The translations under genes were made by a program, and so were the position numbers. From Atriophallophorus winterbourni (Eukaryota > Platyhelminthes > Trematoda > Plagiorchiida > Microphallidae): 64,000 nt of DNA. The notes beneath the pieces are model-generated. The model was not told where the DNA came from. It did no database searches and saw only the letters and a list, made by a program, of their open reading frames with translations. The stretch lies in contig JACCGJ010016263.1 in NCBI GenBank assembly GCA_013407085.1, positions 1 to 64,000 of the forward strand, read 5' to 3'. Below are positions 11,897-24,220 of the stretch, in pieces. Each line of letters begins with the position of its first letter. The first letter of the stretch is position 1.

Positions 11897-13500
11897 CTCT
11901 TGTAAATAAATGAATAAATTTTGTTCTCGGAAATCCAAGGCATGTTGACCATGATCAATAATTTCCAAAAGGTTTGTACAATCAGATTGTAGTATGAACA
12001 TTCGCAAAAACAATTTTCAAGGTCATTTCTTCAGCGGAATTTAACATCCGAAAAACATAAAGGTAACAGTATTTATAGGTTGCTTTCAGATAGTCCGTAC
12101 GTGATCTGATATAGTACAGAAACACAGGTATTGCGAAGAAAAGTCAATGAATGATCCCGGAAGCACTTATGTTTAACGGATAAGCTCCATCGAGGATGAG
12201 TGAAGAATCTCTGTTGTTCATGCTCCAAACATTTTCATTTTGATTGTTTGAAATGAATTGATCTTCTCTGAATATCAACCGTTTTCCTATCCGCTAGGCG
12301 AAGGTAATTTATTCCACTAGGTTGAGGTCTGCGGCCCATTTCATTTGAGTGCGGATTCAGACTTGTTCTGTGAAGAAAATACTCGAAAGCGAGAGAATGT
12401 TATTTTGAACGTCATTAAAACTTATATAATATCAATACCCAAGAATGCAATTATTATATAAATCATCATGCAGAACATCTAAGTTGAGAAGATTGCAATT
12501 TTTATCTATGGTAATAAATGAAGCCAGATGTGATTCGAATTTATTCAAAGAGGAAATGAGTCTTTTATATTTTGGAAGGAGATTTCACAGTTCAGCATAT
12601 TTATTCAAAAAGTAATTGTTCCATACTTTAGTACGAAACCTTGGTAATTTAATTGTTTGTTCACTGTTCCTCAAGCTATACTTAGAATCATGTCGTATAT
12701 GAAGATTCGAACTCATTTCTATATTATCCGTTGACAGTATTTTAAAGAATAAGACGAGATTATGCTTAAGTCAGTGAAAACATAATGGTTCAAGGTTCTG
12801 TTTTATACATCTTTCTCTATAAGATTGTTTGGTGGTATAATCGATGATGGATTTTGAGAGAGAACGTTGTATCTTTCCTAAAACTATGCTTTCGGATTTA
12901 TTTATATTGGTATATATCATGTTACAATAGTCTAGAATATGAATGTTGAACAATTTATACATCTCTTCTCTACAATGAGGTTGAATTATAGATCTATGTA
13001 CAAAATTCATGCTTTGCTTTGCTTTAGTAATAAGGTGGCGTATCTGTTCGTTAAGAAAGAGTAATGCAGAATATCGAAATCAAAAATCACGCTATCTATC
13101 AATCATTTGAATTGCGTTATTGTTAAGAAGGATGGAGTTATTTTCTATCGTGCATCTTATAGGCATAAAATTTGATTTTGCTGTTGAGAACGTTAGACCG
13201 CTATTAGTCGCCCAATATGCAAGTGCAGCTAAATCATTATTTAGTCGAGCTATATAAGTTTGTGCTTGATTAGCTGGGAAAGTGATAACGACTTTCATGT
13301 CATCAGCGAATAAGAACAGTTTGCTATGTGAAATGACTTTATGTATGTCATCGCTTTTCCATGCGATATTCATTTTACTATGAAAACAGTGTTTGAGTTG
13401 GTTAGAATTGATATGCAAATTGTATGGTCTCTCTCGCTGAATACAGATGCACAAAATATGACTGATGTTTCACCAGTTTCAGATGTGATTGTTGTTGGTC
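11897..13500 (-). mobile_element. LINE A copy 4, minus strand, with RT palm
   Basis: Reversed tail and CCAAGGCATG box at 11900-11945, reversed 3' UTR, then RT on the minus strand. 13010-12771 gives MNFVHRSIIQPHCREEMYKL and YTTKQSYRERC. 13454-13092 contains SKLFLFADDMKV, an intact FADD catalytic box, then TYIARLNNDLAALAYW. A frameshift separates the two. It serves as a reference for the other LINE A copies: it lacks the ribozyme insertion found in copy 2. Confidence 0.65.
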
Positions 13501-13871
13501 ATTCTCAATTGTTCATGGCCCGGGTTTTAACTTATTTTCACCGTTAACAAAGTGATTTTTGGGTCAAAATCCATCATGCCTGATATCACTTCTCAGTAGT
13601 ACAACTTATTTTTGAAGACAAATTTATTTATATTGATCTTCAGTAAACGCAATTTTCTCAGGTCTCTAATAATTTTTTTCCGATGCTGTCGCAAAGCAAT
13701 TTTTCACATTGAATGACTTATGAATTTGGCTCTTTACATCTAGGTAGAAGTTATTCTTGAGTTCTGAATCACAAATTTAAAACCCACCTTGATTGAATTC
13801 TTGAAATGTGTATTAACGATACTCAGAGCACCTGTAGGTTGCTGCTCCTCTGTTCTAAGATAATCACGTTT
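13501..13871. other. Unassigned region
   Basis: AT-rich, no coding signal I can defend. It could hold the remaining gypsy integrase, but I find no motif for it. Confidence 0.3.
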
Positions 13872-14040
13872 CAAATAAACAAACAATTAAATAATTTTAT
13901 TCTTGGATATTCAGGGCATGCTAATCATGTTCATTAATTGCCAAAATTTATGCACAATCCAATTGTGGTGTGTACAATCACGAATACATGTTCAAGGTCA
14001 CATCAGCAACGAAATTTTACGTTAAGGATGATGTAACGGA
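13872..14040 (-). mobile_element. LINE A copy 5, very short 3' fragment
   Basis: Only the reversed tail and first 150 bp of the LINE A 3' UTR are present (AATAATTTTATTCTTGGATA, GGCATGCTAATCATG, TTCAAGGTCAC). A severely 5'-truncated insertion. Confidence 0.6.
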
Positions 14041-14574
14041 CCCCCATTCTGCTGCATCTTTTGTATTTTGCGTCAATATCATTGTTTGACTCCATATCGC
14101 GCAACACACAGAAAAGAATGTCAAAGTCATTCTTCGTGCCTATTGTGAATTAACATGGTAATTTTGGTTATCCTATTTTTATAATATCGTTATTGTTGAT
14201 CCTTTTTGTTTTTCCAAACTCTACGCTGCACTCGTTGGAATTCCTTCCCGTTTTGCGACACTAGCTGTTATAGCGGCCATCGTCTTCTAGCCAACCGCAT
14301 GTGCAACCACGCAGGGAAGTGTGTGCAATCATCCAGCAACCTAACTTTGCGCGGTACGTTCAACTTGACTGTATTTCCCACGCTCCGATGAATATCATTA
14401 CGAATTTTTGCTATTCCTTGAATTTGCAGTAAAATAGAATAACTATTTTACTATATTATTTATATTTTTCTGATTAATTACGCCAGTAATAAAATCAGGT
14501 TGTATTTTTCTACTGAACTATCATTACTTACCTTTTACCGATAGATATGAGTTCTAAAAATACCCGCCTCAACT
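14041..14574. other. Unassigned region, possibly 5' leader of LINE H
   Basis: No gene recognised. 14200-14390 is richer in GC than its surroundings and may be the untranslated leader of the LINE that follows, but there is no other copy here to prove it. Confidence 0.3.
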
Positions 14575-17500
14575 AAAAATGTGGCAAAATGGTGGCTAAG
14601 GGTATCGAGTGCACAGCTTGCAAGCGTTGGGCTCACCCTAGCTGCTCAGGCATACATAAACCTTACTACGGTATTTATGCAAAATACCGCTGGTTGCAGT
14701 GGTACTGTACCGGCTATCATGAGACTGCCACTGACGCCGCTTGCCAAAAGCCAAGTAATAGCGTGACGTCGCGAAGCTCGTCAGATTTCGCAGCCGCCCA
14801 AACGTATGCATCTGTGGTGAACGCAAATATAAGTTCTGAGACTACAGTAGGCAACGGGATAGCGCACAAATCTAGCCGGCTGCAACGTTCTTGTAAGCAA
14901 GCTACCTCTCCTAAGGTGGTAAATAGAGCCAGGACTTAAAGAGAGCGTGCTAACAAAAAGGCGGAAAAAATGGCATCCCTTGAGAATATAGACGTAGCTA
15001 TCCAGTTACCCAGTCCTTCAAAGCAAGCTTCCTCTCCGAAGGTGGTAAACGTAGCCAAAACCCTGAAAAAACTTACCAAGCACGGTAAAGCCCATACTCA
15101 ACGGAAGCAACATGGAAATGTTGCTGGCTCACCTGAGCTGGATAAAATTATCCAGAAATTAAACGGTTTGCGTAAGCAATTTGAGTCACTGAACAGCAAT
15201 TCTTATTATTCTCCAAAAACTAGAACCCGAAATGTTCTAGTTTTTAACCGAGCGGAGCCTTTTATTTGGGAATCGAAAAGTCGAAGAGATTTTGATGGCA
15301 GATGTATCAGCGATCTTATCCGGATGGTATGTCTGAAGCCTTCTACTCCAAAGGTTCGAGTTCACCATGTAGGGAGATGGAAGATGGATAACCGCCTCAG
15401 GCCAATACTGGTTGAATTCGAATACCAGGCGGATCGGGATGCTTCATTGTCTAGAACTAAATACATCGCCACAACAACTCTAGACACGCTTCAGGTTAAG
15501 ACAGACAACCCTCCATCTCATATTAGACAAAATCCTTTCGCTCCCAATAGGAGAAACCTCGCTTTAAGGACATCCGCTATCCGTAAGCCTGATGCGAACC
15601 GTAGTGCTAGTGAATCCGTTACGATCTTACCGAAAAGCTTATCGCTACGAGTCTGGCTGTCCGGATTAGACGATGTTGACGCGCTTATCAAAAATGAAGA
15701 TGGGAGCCAAGCAAATTTCTCTAGTTGTTGCTCTTCGATAGAGGCGGCCTCAATTCTCATTCAACGGTCCGTAACATCCATGCAAGAGGTTATTGAACCA
15801 GATACTTCTGCTTTAAGTAGCAGTCCAAAAAACCTGCACCTTCCTCGGGTGTTCGACCGAGGGCCAAGCAGGGTTAGTTTGAGAAGCACGCAAAACCAGT
15901 GCCACAGTGCTGTACGCTGATATTTGCAGCATAGGGGTTCGTGGGCTGACCTGTTTCTTCGTGTGGCTGAGTTGCACCTCCTGGTTATAGCGCTTTCTGA
16001 GACCTGGCTGTCCGCGCTTGACGATGTGCCAATAAACATCAGCGAACAGTATCTCGTCATTAGATGCGATAGACCTGGCGCAGAAGAGGCAGTGGCGTTA
16101 CACTCCTCCTAGAGTATGGCTTGCACAAAACAGGAACGGGTATATCCCTAACCAGTGAAAACGTCCAAGTTGTTACGAGTATCCTGACTTGCTACAAGTC
16201 AGCCCTCGCAATTGCTTGTGTCTACGTCACACCCAGTGCAGCCCAGCAGGAGATTACACAGCTGAATGAGACGCTCGACAGGTTTTTTCACTCAGCTCCC
16301 AGCGTACACATCCTAGGTGATTCCAACCTCCCAGACATAAATTAGGCCGTCTCTGTAAGTTTAGTCACTAAGCAATTGAAATGTTCCTCGAATGGCTCCA
16401 TGATCATGCGCTGCATCAGCATGTGCGTGATCCTACGAGGTTTCGTAATGGATGTACTTCATCCACTCTCAACCTAGTATTGCCGTCCCAGCCCGAAGCC
16501 GTTAGATCTTTGAAATACCTACTACCGCTCGGTAAAAGCGATCACGTAATGATAAGCTTCGAAGCGGTACTGCGGTTTCACAAACCTAATGCTCGCTCTA
16601 GACAAAATTTTAAGCTTGTAGACTGGGATTTTCTCCTACAGACTTCAAAATCTTTTTTTCAGTTCTCTAACGATTTTAATGTAAGTGAAAACTGGGATAG
16701 AATTTGTAAGTATCTCAAAGAGTTACAAGACAAGCACGCTCTGCTTCAAGTCGTGAAAAAGCATCATAGGCCGCTCTGGTGGACTCCTCGAGTTCGTCGG
16801 TCTACCCGTAAACGAGATCGTGTATGGCGGCAATATAAGCTATCTCTCAATTCTGGTTCTTGGGTCCGATACAAAACCGCTCGGAGCGCTTGTGGTAAAA
16901 TATAGCGTTCGCTCAAACAGGAGTTTGAGTTATCCTTAGCTAGGGATGCTGAATCCAATCCTGAAAGTTTTTATAGCTACGCTTAATCGAAAGGAAAAAC
17001 CAGGGAAAACATTGGAGATTTAAATCTGGAGGACGGAAAATTAGCCGATACCGACCTGTCTAAGGCGAGTGCCTTCTCTAGGTTCTTCAGTGGCGTTCAG
17101 AGACGTGATAATTCTCTAATTGTTCCGTCTAGCTCGTTCAATCTACTACCTGGCGCTCATGCACTAGATGAGTTGTCCTTCATGAAATCCGAGGTGTATG
17201 AATCACTTATCCATGTTCGCGTCAACAAATCTGAGGGACCAGACGGTATCCACTCGATTATGATAACGAATCTTGCCCCAGTGCTTACAGAGCCCTTATG
17301 CAAGCTCTTTAATTCATGCTTGAACATGGGAGTGGTTCCTAGTGAGTGAAAAAAAGCTATAATCGTGCCAATACACAAGGGTGGTTGCAGCTCAACTGTT
17401 AAAAACTATAGACTTGTCAGCCTGACTAGCATCGTCTCGAAATTAATGGAAAAACTGCTGCGTGACAAAATCTATCAGCATCTTTGTCGGCATTTTCTAC

Positions 17501-18737
17501 TGAGTGTAACTCAGCATATATTTCTCAAGGGTAGATCATGCCTGACAAACCTTCTTAGTTTTCTCAATACTGCCACTAAAAGGATGAATGAAAGGAAGCC
17601 TGTCGTGGCCCTCTACCTAGACTTCAGCAAGGCTTTTGATTCCGTAACCCACCGCCTTCTAGAGATTAAGCTAGCAGCGAAAGGCATTCGGGGTAGTCTA
17701 CTTGCTTGGATAAAGGCCTTCCGAACAGGTAGGACATTCCGAGTTAGGGTGGGATCTACGCTGTCGAATGAAACCGAAGTGATCAGTGGTGTACCCAAGG
17801 TTCGGTACTCGGTCCTCTGCTATTCCTGATTTTCATCGATGACTTGTCCTCTGCATTGAAGTGCCCATGCTTCATTTTGCGGATTATGTGAAATTCATCG
17901 GATCAACGGACGAAGATACCTCGATGCACGACCTTGAACGTGTCATAAACTGGTCACACCAGTGGGACCTCCCACTGAACCTTAATAAGAGCCAACTCTT
18001 GTCAGCACTGGTTGATAAGATTTCAGTTCAGGTGTCGGGCAATGCTCTCAGTATTAGCGCTACACAGCGTGTTAAGGATTGAGGAGTACTAGTTAGGACT
18101 GACTTCAAACGGGAGGACCAATGCGCCGCTGCAGCTCAACGTGCTCGCAAAGTTATCTTTCGGCTGAGATCCGTGTTATCCAGCAGAAGACCCGATGTAT
18201 TCCTGCAACTTTACAAGGCATTAGTTCGGACGCATTTAGAATATTGTGTCCAGGTGTGGTGCCCTTACTACAAGAAGAATAACGTTCAACTCGAAAGCGT
18301 TTAGCGTCTCGCAACTCGCATGATTTGGTTCAGCGAGGGAAACCTTACGCTGCACGCCTGAAGTCCCTAGATCTTTTTCCACTCACGCGCCGTCGTTTGA
18401 GAGGTGACTTAATTGAAACCTTTAAGATCTTGAAGGAGTTAAGTGGCGTTATCATGACCGACTTCTTTGCCCTAAGTCCTGGGCTGGGCACCCGGGTCCA
18501 TTCACTCAAACTTGCTAAGGATCGATGTAGACTAGACTCCAGGAAAAACTTTTTTAGCCTCAGTGTGGTAAATTTCTGGAATTAGCTTCCAGAAAAACTT
18601 CCATCCTGCAGTTCTTCCGCAAGTTTTAAGCAGGGTTTGGACCGCATCTGGGGTAAGCATTTTCCTGAATTCTCCCCCTAATTATTATGCAAGATTAGGT
18701 TGTTCACCATTTTTATCGTTGTTTGGTAAGTAAGTAA
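14575..18737 (+). mobile_element. LINE H, CR1-like, nearly full length, inactive
   Basis: The order is complete. A zinc-finger-like segment (CTACKRWAHPSC, 14613-14648) opens an ORF1-like region (14970-15920, SKSRRDFDGRCISDLIRMVC and VHHVGRWKMDNRLRPILVEF). The endonuclease follows (IALSETWLS at about 15990, LGDSNLPDIN at 16312-16341, KSDHVMISFE at about 16535). RT follows at 16900-18080 (NYRLVSLTSIVSKLMEKLL, ALYLDFSKAFDSVTHRLLE, VISGVP) and then the C-terminal domain to 18585. The RT palm reads HFADYVKF (about 17869), so the second Asp of FADD is Tyr. Stops at 14937, 15918, 16110, 16343 and others inactivate it. It ends with GGTAAGTAAGTAAATG, a tetranucleotide tail. The zinc-finger, ORF1 and start of the endonuclease share one frame interrupted only by stops. 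Confidence 0.75.
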
Positions 18738-18857
18738 ATGCTAAAGTTCTGTTTGTTTAATACACAGCTCTTCTTTAGCTGAACTCTCACCGTACTGGTG
18801 AGGAGAAATGTATTCTTATCTTTCCAGCATCATTCAATACGTGGTGCTTCCTAAATA

Positions 18858-19030
18858 CAACCCGGATAATCCCTTGGCATCGCGATGGCCGAGGATATCC
18901 AAATCACAATAAGAATAAACGCTTTGGCAGTGGTGGTTGCTTCTCTGCAGCTTCCCACCGAAAGAAATTCTGGACGCTCAATTGGCTCGTTCGCCACTTA
19001 CTGTCCTGTGAAACTGAACTGAACTGAACC
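18858..19030 (+). repeat. Repeat C, second copy with (ACTGA)n tail
   Basis: Matches 1-165 along most of its length and ends GAAACTGAACTGAACTGAAC, a short-unit tail as left by target-primed reverse transcription. No coding sequence, so it could be a SINE or a LINE 3' end. Confidence 0.6.
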
Positions 19031-19740
19031 CGGCTGTGCATCATCCACAGGACCTGTGAAGCGACCAGATAGTCACTGGGGAATAGTTTATTTCACGGAA
19101 ACTAGTTGCCTGCTACAAGCCACGAGATTCTTATACCGGGAGTGACGAGCGTTTACGAATCGATCCCAAATCAGAACAATACGTCAATCTACGCTGTACT
19201 CAACGGTAATGGAATACAGGTGTCAATGCAAACCCAACGTGTCCAATAAACGGAAGTCAAACAGCTCAGTTGAGAGCACAAAAAATTACCGTTTTCCAAT
19301 AACGGTAAACACGGGTAACGGACAAATCAAAATGTGTCACGGGAAAATTATGACACAAAAAACTTGATAAGGAACACGGGTGTAGGGTGGGAAACAAATT
19401 TCTCCAGTTTATTTGATCATGCTGGACCGAAAGAGGAATTTTCAAGACATCAACGGGGATTCATACAACCTGTTAACAACAATCCAGCCAACTGATTGTA
19501 TAAATATCATTATTTCAATAAACAATTTATCATACACTATTCCACACAACTTTGTGCTCCGACTTTCAGAGTTCTCATTGTATGCATGTGCTATCAATGT
19601 GCTTGTTGGAAAGTGAAGCTTTACCCTAACCGCTACAATTGGAAGACCTGATACGGTGATTAGTTGAGTGACCCCAAGAGATCTTGGTGTCTCCTTTTTG
19701 ACTGGTCAGGCAAACAAAGCTAATCGAATGATAGATCGAT
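19031..19740. other. Unassigned region
   Basis: Slightly richer in GC than the neighbouring LINE DNA. I see no open frame with family signatures. It may be repeat DNA, but no second copy is in the window. Confidence 0.3.
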
Positions 19741-19800
19741 TAAACGGTCATAAGGCGTGCAATTACAATGGTGATGGCCGGGGGTTCAAATCCCACCGAA
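19741..19800 (+). other. tRNA-like B-box remnant
   Basis: GGCCGGGGGTTCAAATCCCA looks like a tRNA T-arm/B box (GTTCAAATC). I could not fold a full cloverleaf with a matching acceptor stem, so this is at best a tRNA-derived relic. Confidence 0.2.
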
Positions 19801-19904
19801 AAAAGAGTATATGTAATGCTGATGAGCTGAAATAATAGCAAAACTCTAGTCCAGTGATTCTAATGTGTACAGTTGTTATCAACTTTGTGAATTGTTCAAT
19901 AGGC

Positions 19905-20315
19905 TAGGCATGGATGATTAGTCAAATACATAAATGTAAACATTATTTACAACTTGCTTCCAGAGGATCAGTAAGTGATCTGTTTTATACAAGAATTTCA
20001 TTGCGAGAAAGAAGAATGAGTGAATGTTCTAGAAAGCACTGAAGTTCAACGGATAATGATAATCGAAGTTGCATGATGTTCTGTGTTGTGGATTTTCCGA
20101 TATTAGTCGTTTGATTTTTCAAAATAGATACATTATGAAGAAATTAACTGTTTTTTGTCCGTCAGTCGAACGGATGATTCCACTAGGTTGATGTCTCCTG
20201 TGGGCCAGTTTTAATTCAGGTGCTTGTTGAGACGTTATGCTGAAAATTAAATACTGGAAAGCGATTGAGTCTTCTCACGATTTAAGTGAAAATTAATTTA
20301 ATAGCATTCATTTTT
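19905..20315 (-). mobile_element. LINE A copy 6, 3' UTR fragment, minus strand, divergent
   Basis: Follows the same order of phrases as the copy at 12060-12480 (TTGCTTCCAGA, GTGATCTG, AGCACTGAAGTTCAACGGATAA). No coding part is preserved. Confidence 0.5.
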
Positions 20316-20374
20316 TTCTTAGCAATACGAAATTCGTTCCATGCATGCATACTTCAAAAAGTATATTTCTCATT

Positions 20375-20730
20375 CACGTCAGCACAGACGTGCAATTTTT
20401 TAGTACTTCTTAGCTGAGCAGCTATCAACCTGTCAAATCGAGTTGCTACTGGTGATGCGTCAAATATGGTAATACACAGTATTCATTGCCATTCTTATCT
20501 TTTTCTTATAAATATGGGCAGGGAAAACCTGACAGTGAGATAGTTATATTTAACTTTACCAATTTGCATCACTTTGCCATGATCACGCTAGCGATTTCAA
20601 ACATACGTAGCAAACCTATTTGCTATTGTCTTTCTCATGTCATACACTGCACGTGCAACCTAACAGTAACTTAGCTCTCTTGTACTCTATGTCTTTGTAG
20701 TACTCTGCTTAGATCATGCTTGTGATTTAG
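20375..20730 (+). repeat. SINE remnants (divergent head plus a second 3' end)
   Basis: 20380-20620 keeps the order of the window's SINE (GACGTGCAAT head, CAACCTGTCAAAT-like centre, ACCTGACAGT, GCATCACTTTGCCATGATCA). 20640-20725 repeats the 3' half (TGCACGTGCAACCTAACAGT, AGATCATGCTTGTG). Both are heavily diverged. Confidence 0.45.
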
Positions 20731-21110
20731 CGAGCCTTTCGAGTCAACAATATTTAAGTAATACAAGAGATGCGCTAACACTTCTCTCCTTCCACAGATC
20801 TATGTACAAATGAACAATACACGTCAGACGATCGAGCGTATAACGAAGGTCAGAACGGTGAACTGTGATTGGTCTATATACGATTACTTTAATGTTTTGA
20901 CTGACTATATATATCTGTATTGGACCATAAAGTTTTTAATCGATTATAACGAGTTATTCAAAGCGCGCTATTCCGCTATTTTGCATGTTGTATTTTTAGC
21001 TTGTTTCTAGCATCTTCGGTGATATATTACACATGCACTATTGATTCCTGAACACGTTCTTTCAGATTTTTTCTGGAAAAAATCAACTCTAACTTCTCAT
21101 TATTTTCACA
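20731..21110. other. Unassigned region
   Basis: AT-rich DNA without recognisable coding or repeat structure. Confidence 0.3.
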
Positions 21111-22660
21111 GTGTGTTTATACAATCTAAGGGTCACTTTTGACGCGCATAGTTCAAAAGAATTACGTAATAGTGCGTTATTGAATCGAAATTTTATCCGG
21201 CTGTCCCCGACGGTATGCATCCGACTATTATTCAATCGTCGCAATCTTAATTATCCTTGCAATCAGCAAACGTTCTGCAGCGAGCTTACGTCATAGTATA
21301 CTGCCGGATAATTGGAAACGAACGGTGGTGAGAGCCTTAAACAAAACCGTCCATGTTTGGATGTACGCAACTACAGACCAGTAAGTGTGACTGGCATTGT
21401 TTACAATGACGTAGAAAAAACCATTCAGCACCATATACGTAAACATTTGGTAGGTAATTCCTTTCTCTGCGATGGCCAGCACGAATTTTGGAAAAACGTT
21501 CCTACTTTACCAATCTTCTGAGCTTTCTTGATGATGCGACAATACGGCTCGATAAACGGAGAGTAGTCGAAGTATGTTACCTTGATTTTTAGAAGTCCTT
21601 TGATTCAGTAAACCATTGGTATCTTCTGCACAAGCTAAGGATGCGTGACATCACAGGTGAAGTACATCGATTGTTAGACAGCTTCTTTAACCTTTCACAC
21701 TATGTTAGGATTGCAGGGGTCAATAGTGTGTTCGGAGGAATCAGTGATACTCTGTGGAATGTCTCAAAGCTTAATGCATGGTCCACTACTTTTTCTTATA
21801 TTTGTAAGCGACCTTGCAGCTTGCTTGAGTTCACGTTGCTTCCTTTTTGCTGATGATGTTGAAATCCTAGGATCCGATAGTAGAGATACCCTTATCTCCG
21901 ATTTAGATGAAGTAATCGAAAGATCAAAGACATGAGACTTGCCACTAAACTTAGGGAAATTCTTTGTTACGACTGATTCGTCAACGACGCAACTAGAAGT
22001 TGGCGTAGGATTAGATTAGCTGCTTCTCAGAAAGTGAAGGATCTCAGCATTACTATTACATGAGATTTCAAGTGGTCTACTCAATGTGCCAAAGCAGCAA
22101 ACAAGGCTCGCAGAGAATCGTCCAGACTGCGCTCAGCGTTGTCATGTCTAAAACCTATCTTCATTCCCCTATACAAAGTAGTCGTGCGACTTCACTTTGC
22201 ACGGATGTGCAATCGTGCGGTACTTTTGTGCTGGGCGGCTAACACTGTGCTAAATTGATTGGCCAACGGTAGTGAGCTGCATGCTGAAATACGCTGGAGT
22301 TTCGCTACAATTTCTATTTCTATTGCCCCTCATATCTGTCTAGGCCTGGGCAACCTGACAGTATCTTAGCCCACGTGCAGTCTCTGACTGTGCGGCACTT
22401 TACTTGGATCAGGCTTGTGCTTCCACTCACTCATTTGGAATACTGTGTTCAATCCTGGGCAACGTACTTGAAAAAAATATATAGAGTGTCTTGAAAGGGT
22501 CCAGCGCCTTGCGACTATGAGGGTTGAGGGTCAGACAGGTAAAACCTAAAACGTGTGGCTCAAGGACTTCGATCTGTTCTCGCTAAAGAAACAGCGGCTG
22601 CGAGTTGACCTAATAGAAACCTTTAAGATTCGAAAGATCTGATGGGAGATAATATTACTG
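21111..22660 (+). mobile_element. LINE D, CR1-like RT fragment, interrupted by a SINE
   Basis: RT pieces in changing frames: VRNYRPVSVTGIVYNDVEK (21362-21418), TNLLSFLDDATIRLDKRRVV and SFDSVNHWYLLHKLRMRD (about 21505-21650), the palm box CFLFADDVEIL with an intact FADD (21834-21866), and LISDLDEVIERSKT. Near 22180 the reading VVVRLH is broken by a SINE and resumes after 22433 (FGIL...SILG or, in frame, LEYCVQSWATYL). Stops throughout. Confidence 0.6.
22198..22433 (+). repeat. SINE copy 1, nested in LINE D
   Basis: Full-length member of the window's SINE: head GCACGGATGTGCAATCGTGC, then AACACTGTGCTAAATTGATT, AGTGAGCTGCATGCTGAAA, CTGGGCAACCTGACAGTATC, GCCCACGTGCAGTCTCTGAC, GGATCAGGCTTGTGC and the tail CACTCACTCA. 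It splits a codon of LINE D. The target duplication is very short (TT or TTT). Confidence 0.7.
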
Positions 22661-23255
22661 AATTACTGAAGCTTTACCTTTAAATAGCTACAAGGTGTAA
22701 TTCAATGAAATGTTTTAAGAGCGGACCCAAGCTGCTGGTATGTGAGCATATAAACAGTTTCCAGTGCTTTCGTTTGGATCTGATCCATCATACTGCAAAT
22801 CGTAGTGGCGGAGTTATAACTTTTGTCCGTAAAGAGTGGCGTGTCTCTAGTAAAATTATTTTTACTTACAAAACGTGAGTTCTCTGTTAAGCTGTTGAAT
22901 GCAAGCCTCAAGATCTTTCTGATTTTGTAATCCATTGTTTTCTTAACTACATATGTCGTCCTCAACTGTCATTCTGACATTTACCGTGCGTTCATTGATA
23001 GAATTCTTTTTGAACTTGCTCCTTTTCAAAACGTATTGCTAGTACTTTCTGGAGACCTCAATCACTCGAATCTTTCAATGTATTCTGTCTTGTCTCTTAC
23101 GAACATTGTTCGTTGTCTGGATTATGCTCTCACAAATGCACCACAACATTTCCTTGCTCGTAGGTCTGCTCCAATCTGTAATTCTGACCATTGTGTTATG
23201 ACGTTTCTTCTGAAAATGTAAGAAACATGGACAGAATATCCTGACTCACAGAATC

Positions 23256-23450
23256 ATGTATGTATGTATTTATGTATGTATGTATGTATGTATGTATGTA
23301 TGTATGTATGTATGTATGTATGTATGCATGTATGTATGTATGTATGTATGTATGTATGTATGTATGTATGTATGTATGTATGTATGTCTGTATGTATGTA
23401 TGTAAGTATGTATGTATTTATGTTTGTATGTATGTAAGTATGTATGTATG
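23256..23450. repeat. (TGTA)n microsatellite, expanded SINE tail
   Basis: About 195 bp of ATGT units with a few interruptions (TTTATG, GCATG, TCTG, AAGTATG). It joins directly to the 3' end of a minus-strand SINE at 23451. Other SINE copies carry short CATACATA or TTCATTCA tails, so it is most simply an expanded retroposon tail. Open frames across it (MYVCMYVC...) are artefacts. Confidence 0.8.
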
Positions 23451-23596
23451 CCTGATTCAGGCAAAGCGCCGCACAGTCAAAGTCTACACCTGGGCTAACA
23501 TACTGTCAGGTTACTCATGACTAGACAGATTTTGGAAAGGAAAACAGTAGTGACAGTGAGTCTCCAGCGTGTATTCGCAAATCATCGCTTGTGCGT
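23451..23596 (-). repeat. SINE copy 2, 3' part, minus strand
   Basis: Reversed SINE 3' half: CCTGATTCAGGCAAAGCGCC, GCACAGTCAAAGTCTACACC, TACTGTCAGGTTACTCATG, GTGAGTCTCCAGCGTGTATT. Its tail is the microsatellite at 23256-23450. Confidence 0.6.
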
Positions 23597-24220
23597 CGCA
23601 GTTACTCATAGTACTGAAAATTATTGTGCTTTGACGCGTGTTTTTGATCTGTCCGGTAGAAGATTTTCATCAGTTTGCATACCGAAAGAAACGTTCGACG
23701 CTGGATCACGTGAGCAATGTTCCACTTATCCAGCTCACTTGAATCTAAATTGAAAGCCGTGCAAGCTTGCGTTATTGTTTACACCAGCGCTTTCAACAGT
23801 GTTTCCAGGAGTTCTTCGCTTAATAAAAGCTTTGAATGCGGTCTCTCTCTGAACATACTTTACTGGATTGCCTCCTACTTTAAAGGTCGTGTGCAGTATA
23901 CTGTTGAGAATGGCAGTCTCCCATTCGATCCGGATTCCTCGCGGTGTCTTGCAGGTCAAAATTCTTTCTCTGATTTTTTTCTCTGGTTAAATTTCAGATC
24001 TTCCGCGTTTTCCTTCTACTCTAACCCTCAGATACGCTGACGACCTTGCCGTTTTTGACGACCATGGGCGTGCTAACTCTCATGCACTAGAATCAATACC
24101 ATTGGCCAGTGGTATTCCTAACTTGTCTTATCGGTAATCTCTTAAAAATGCTAATAGGTAATCTTCGGTAATTTCGTTGGTCAGCGACATCAAACCATAC
24201 TTCAAGAATTCCTCTGGTTT

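Noticed and set aside
23256..23450. CRISPR array
   Set aside because: Simple tetranucleotide repeats without spacers, in eukaryotic DNA. The 233-bp ribozyme units also lack a repeat-spacer layout.
23260..23520. MYVCMYVC frames on both strands
   Set aside because: Translation of a (TGTA)n microsatellite.
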